Assembly: GCA_040772905.1 (NCBI GenBank)
Contig: JAXGXJ010000005.1
Coordinates: forward strand, 62,001 to 126,000
DNA length: 64,000 nt
Reading direction: 5' to 3'
From: JAXGXJ01 sp040772905
Lineage (GTDB): Bacteria; Actinomycetota; Thermoleophilia; RBG-16-64-13
The notes under the pieces were generated by a model that did no database searches, was not told the DNA's origin, and was given only the letters and a program-made list of their open reading frames with translations. The position numbers and the translations under genes were made by a program. This document shows, piece by piece, positions 63,827 to 64,000 of the stretch. Every line of letters begins with the position of its first letter. The first letter of the stretch is position 1.

Positions 63827-64000
63827 GAATCTCCCCTTCGTCGAGCTAACGTGTGAGCGCAACAGTGGCGCGCCCACCCCCTGCAGTTCACTCTAGCGCT
63901 TATCAGACCCGCTGTTGCGGTACCAGTTCATACAGCAGATACTCCGGAGACAGGGAATCCCAGCGAGTCACGGATATCAGCAGAAGCCTCATGCACTCCG

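Noticed and set aside
58244..64000. Second copy of the tRNA fragment to close the island
   Set aside because: No CTCATAACCC or GGTTCAAATCC sequence was found by eye, so the right border is not in the window.
1..64000. CRISPR arrays, rRNA genes or complete tRNAs
   Set aside because: No regularly spaced short repeats, rRNA-like sequence or full cloverleaf were recognised.

Overview
The window is high-GC DNA that looks like a chromosome segment of an anaerobic or facultative bacterium, most likely an actinobacterium. This placement is inferred from base composition, the Thr/Ala-rich lipoprotein linker, the initiator-tRNA fragment and the anaerobic gene content; no rRNA or core marker gene confirms it. 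There is no CRISPR array and no complete tRNA.

Left part (1-9.9 kb), housekeeping and stress genes: a membrane-anchored protein with a thioredoxin-like region and two tail-collar motifs (runs off the left edge), a PAP2-type membrane phosphatase, two universal stress proteins, an MFS transporter, a CPA2 cation/proton antiporter, a dynamin-like GTPase, a SAM methyltransferase and a divergent MoaE-like protein.

Catabolic region (10-29.6 kb): a MerR-TetR double-HTH regulator faces a plus-strand operon with its own promoter: nitronate monooxygenase/FabK-like enzyme, FdhD remnant, Asp/Glu racemase-like protein, four-cluster ferredoxin, truncated dihydrolipoamide-dehydrogenase-like flavoprotein and a molybdopterin oxidoreductase. 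Converging on it from the minus strand are a branched-chain-type ABC importer (LivH, then LivM-LivG-LivF as one 909-residue polypeptide, then the binding lipoprotein), an internally deleted corrinoid protein, a UroD-type methyltransferase, a short flavodoxin-like protein, a CocE/NonD hydrolase and an Old-Yellow-Enzyme/2,4-dienoyl-CoA-reductase-like flavoenzyme. Together these suggest uptake, methyl transfer or hydrolysis, and reductive attack on an unknown organic substrate. Remnants of an AcpS-like and a butyrate-kinase-like gene lie between them.

Insertion-sequence zone (30.2-35.4 kb): an IS3-family element, then an IS481-family element split by a complete IS1634-type element with a 5-bp target duplication.

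Island (35.5 kb to beyond the right edge): it begins at a 45-nt 3' fragment of initiator tRNA with its terminator, a typical tyrosine-integrase attachment scar. It carries a zinc-ribbon membrane protein, an Mrr-like restriction enzyme, a type-1 BREX locus in canonical order (brxA-brxB-brxC-pglX-pglZ-brxL, read right to left), a primase-helicase, excisionase, XRE regulator and tyrosine integrase, then uncharacterised accessory genes (HEPN-like, Gre-like, GIY-YIG, UDG-like). The BREX locus is notable in three ways: brxL ends in a Schlafen/AlbA_2 domain where a Lon-like domain is usual; pglX is split by an IS21 element whose exact removal restores a 1166-codon frame; and the start of brxC carries three apparent indels around the Walker A motif. 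As read, the system should not be functional.
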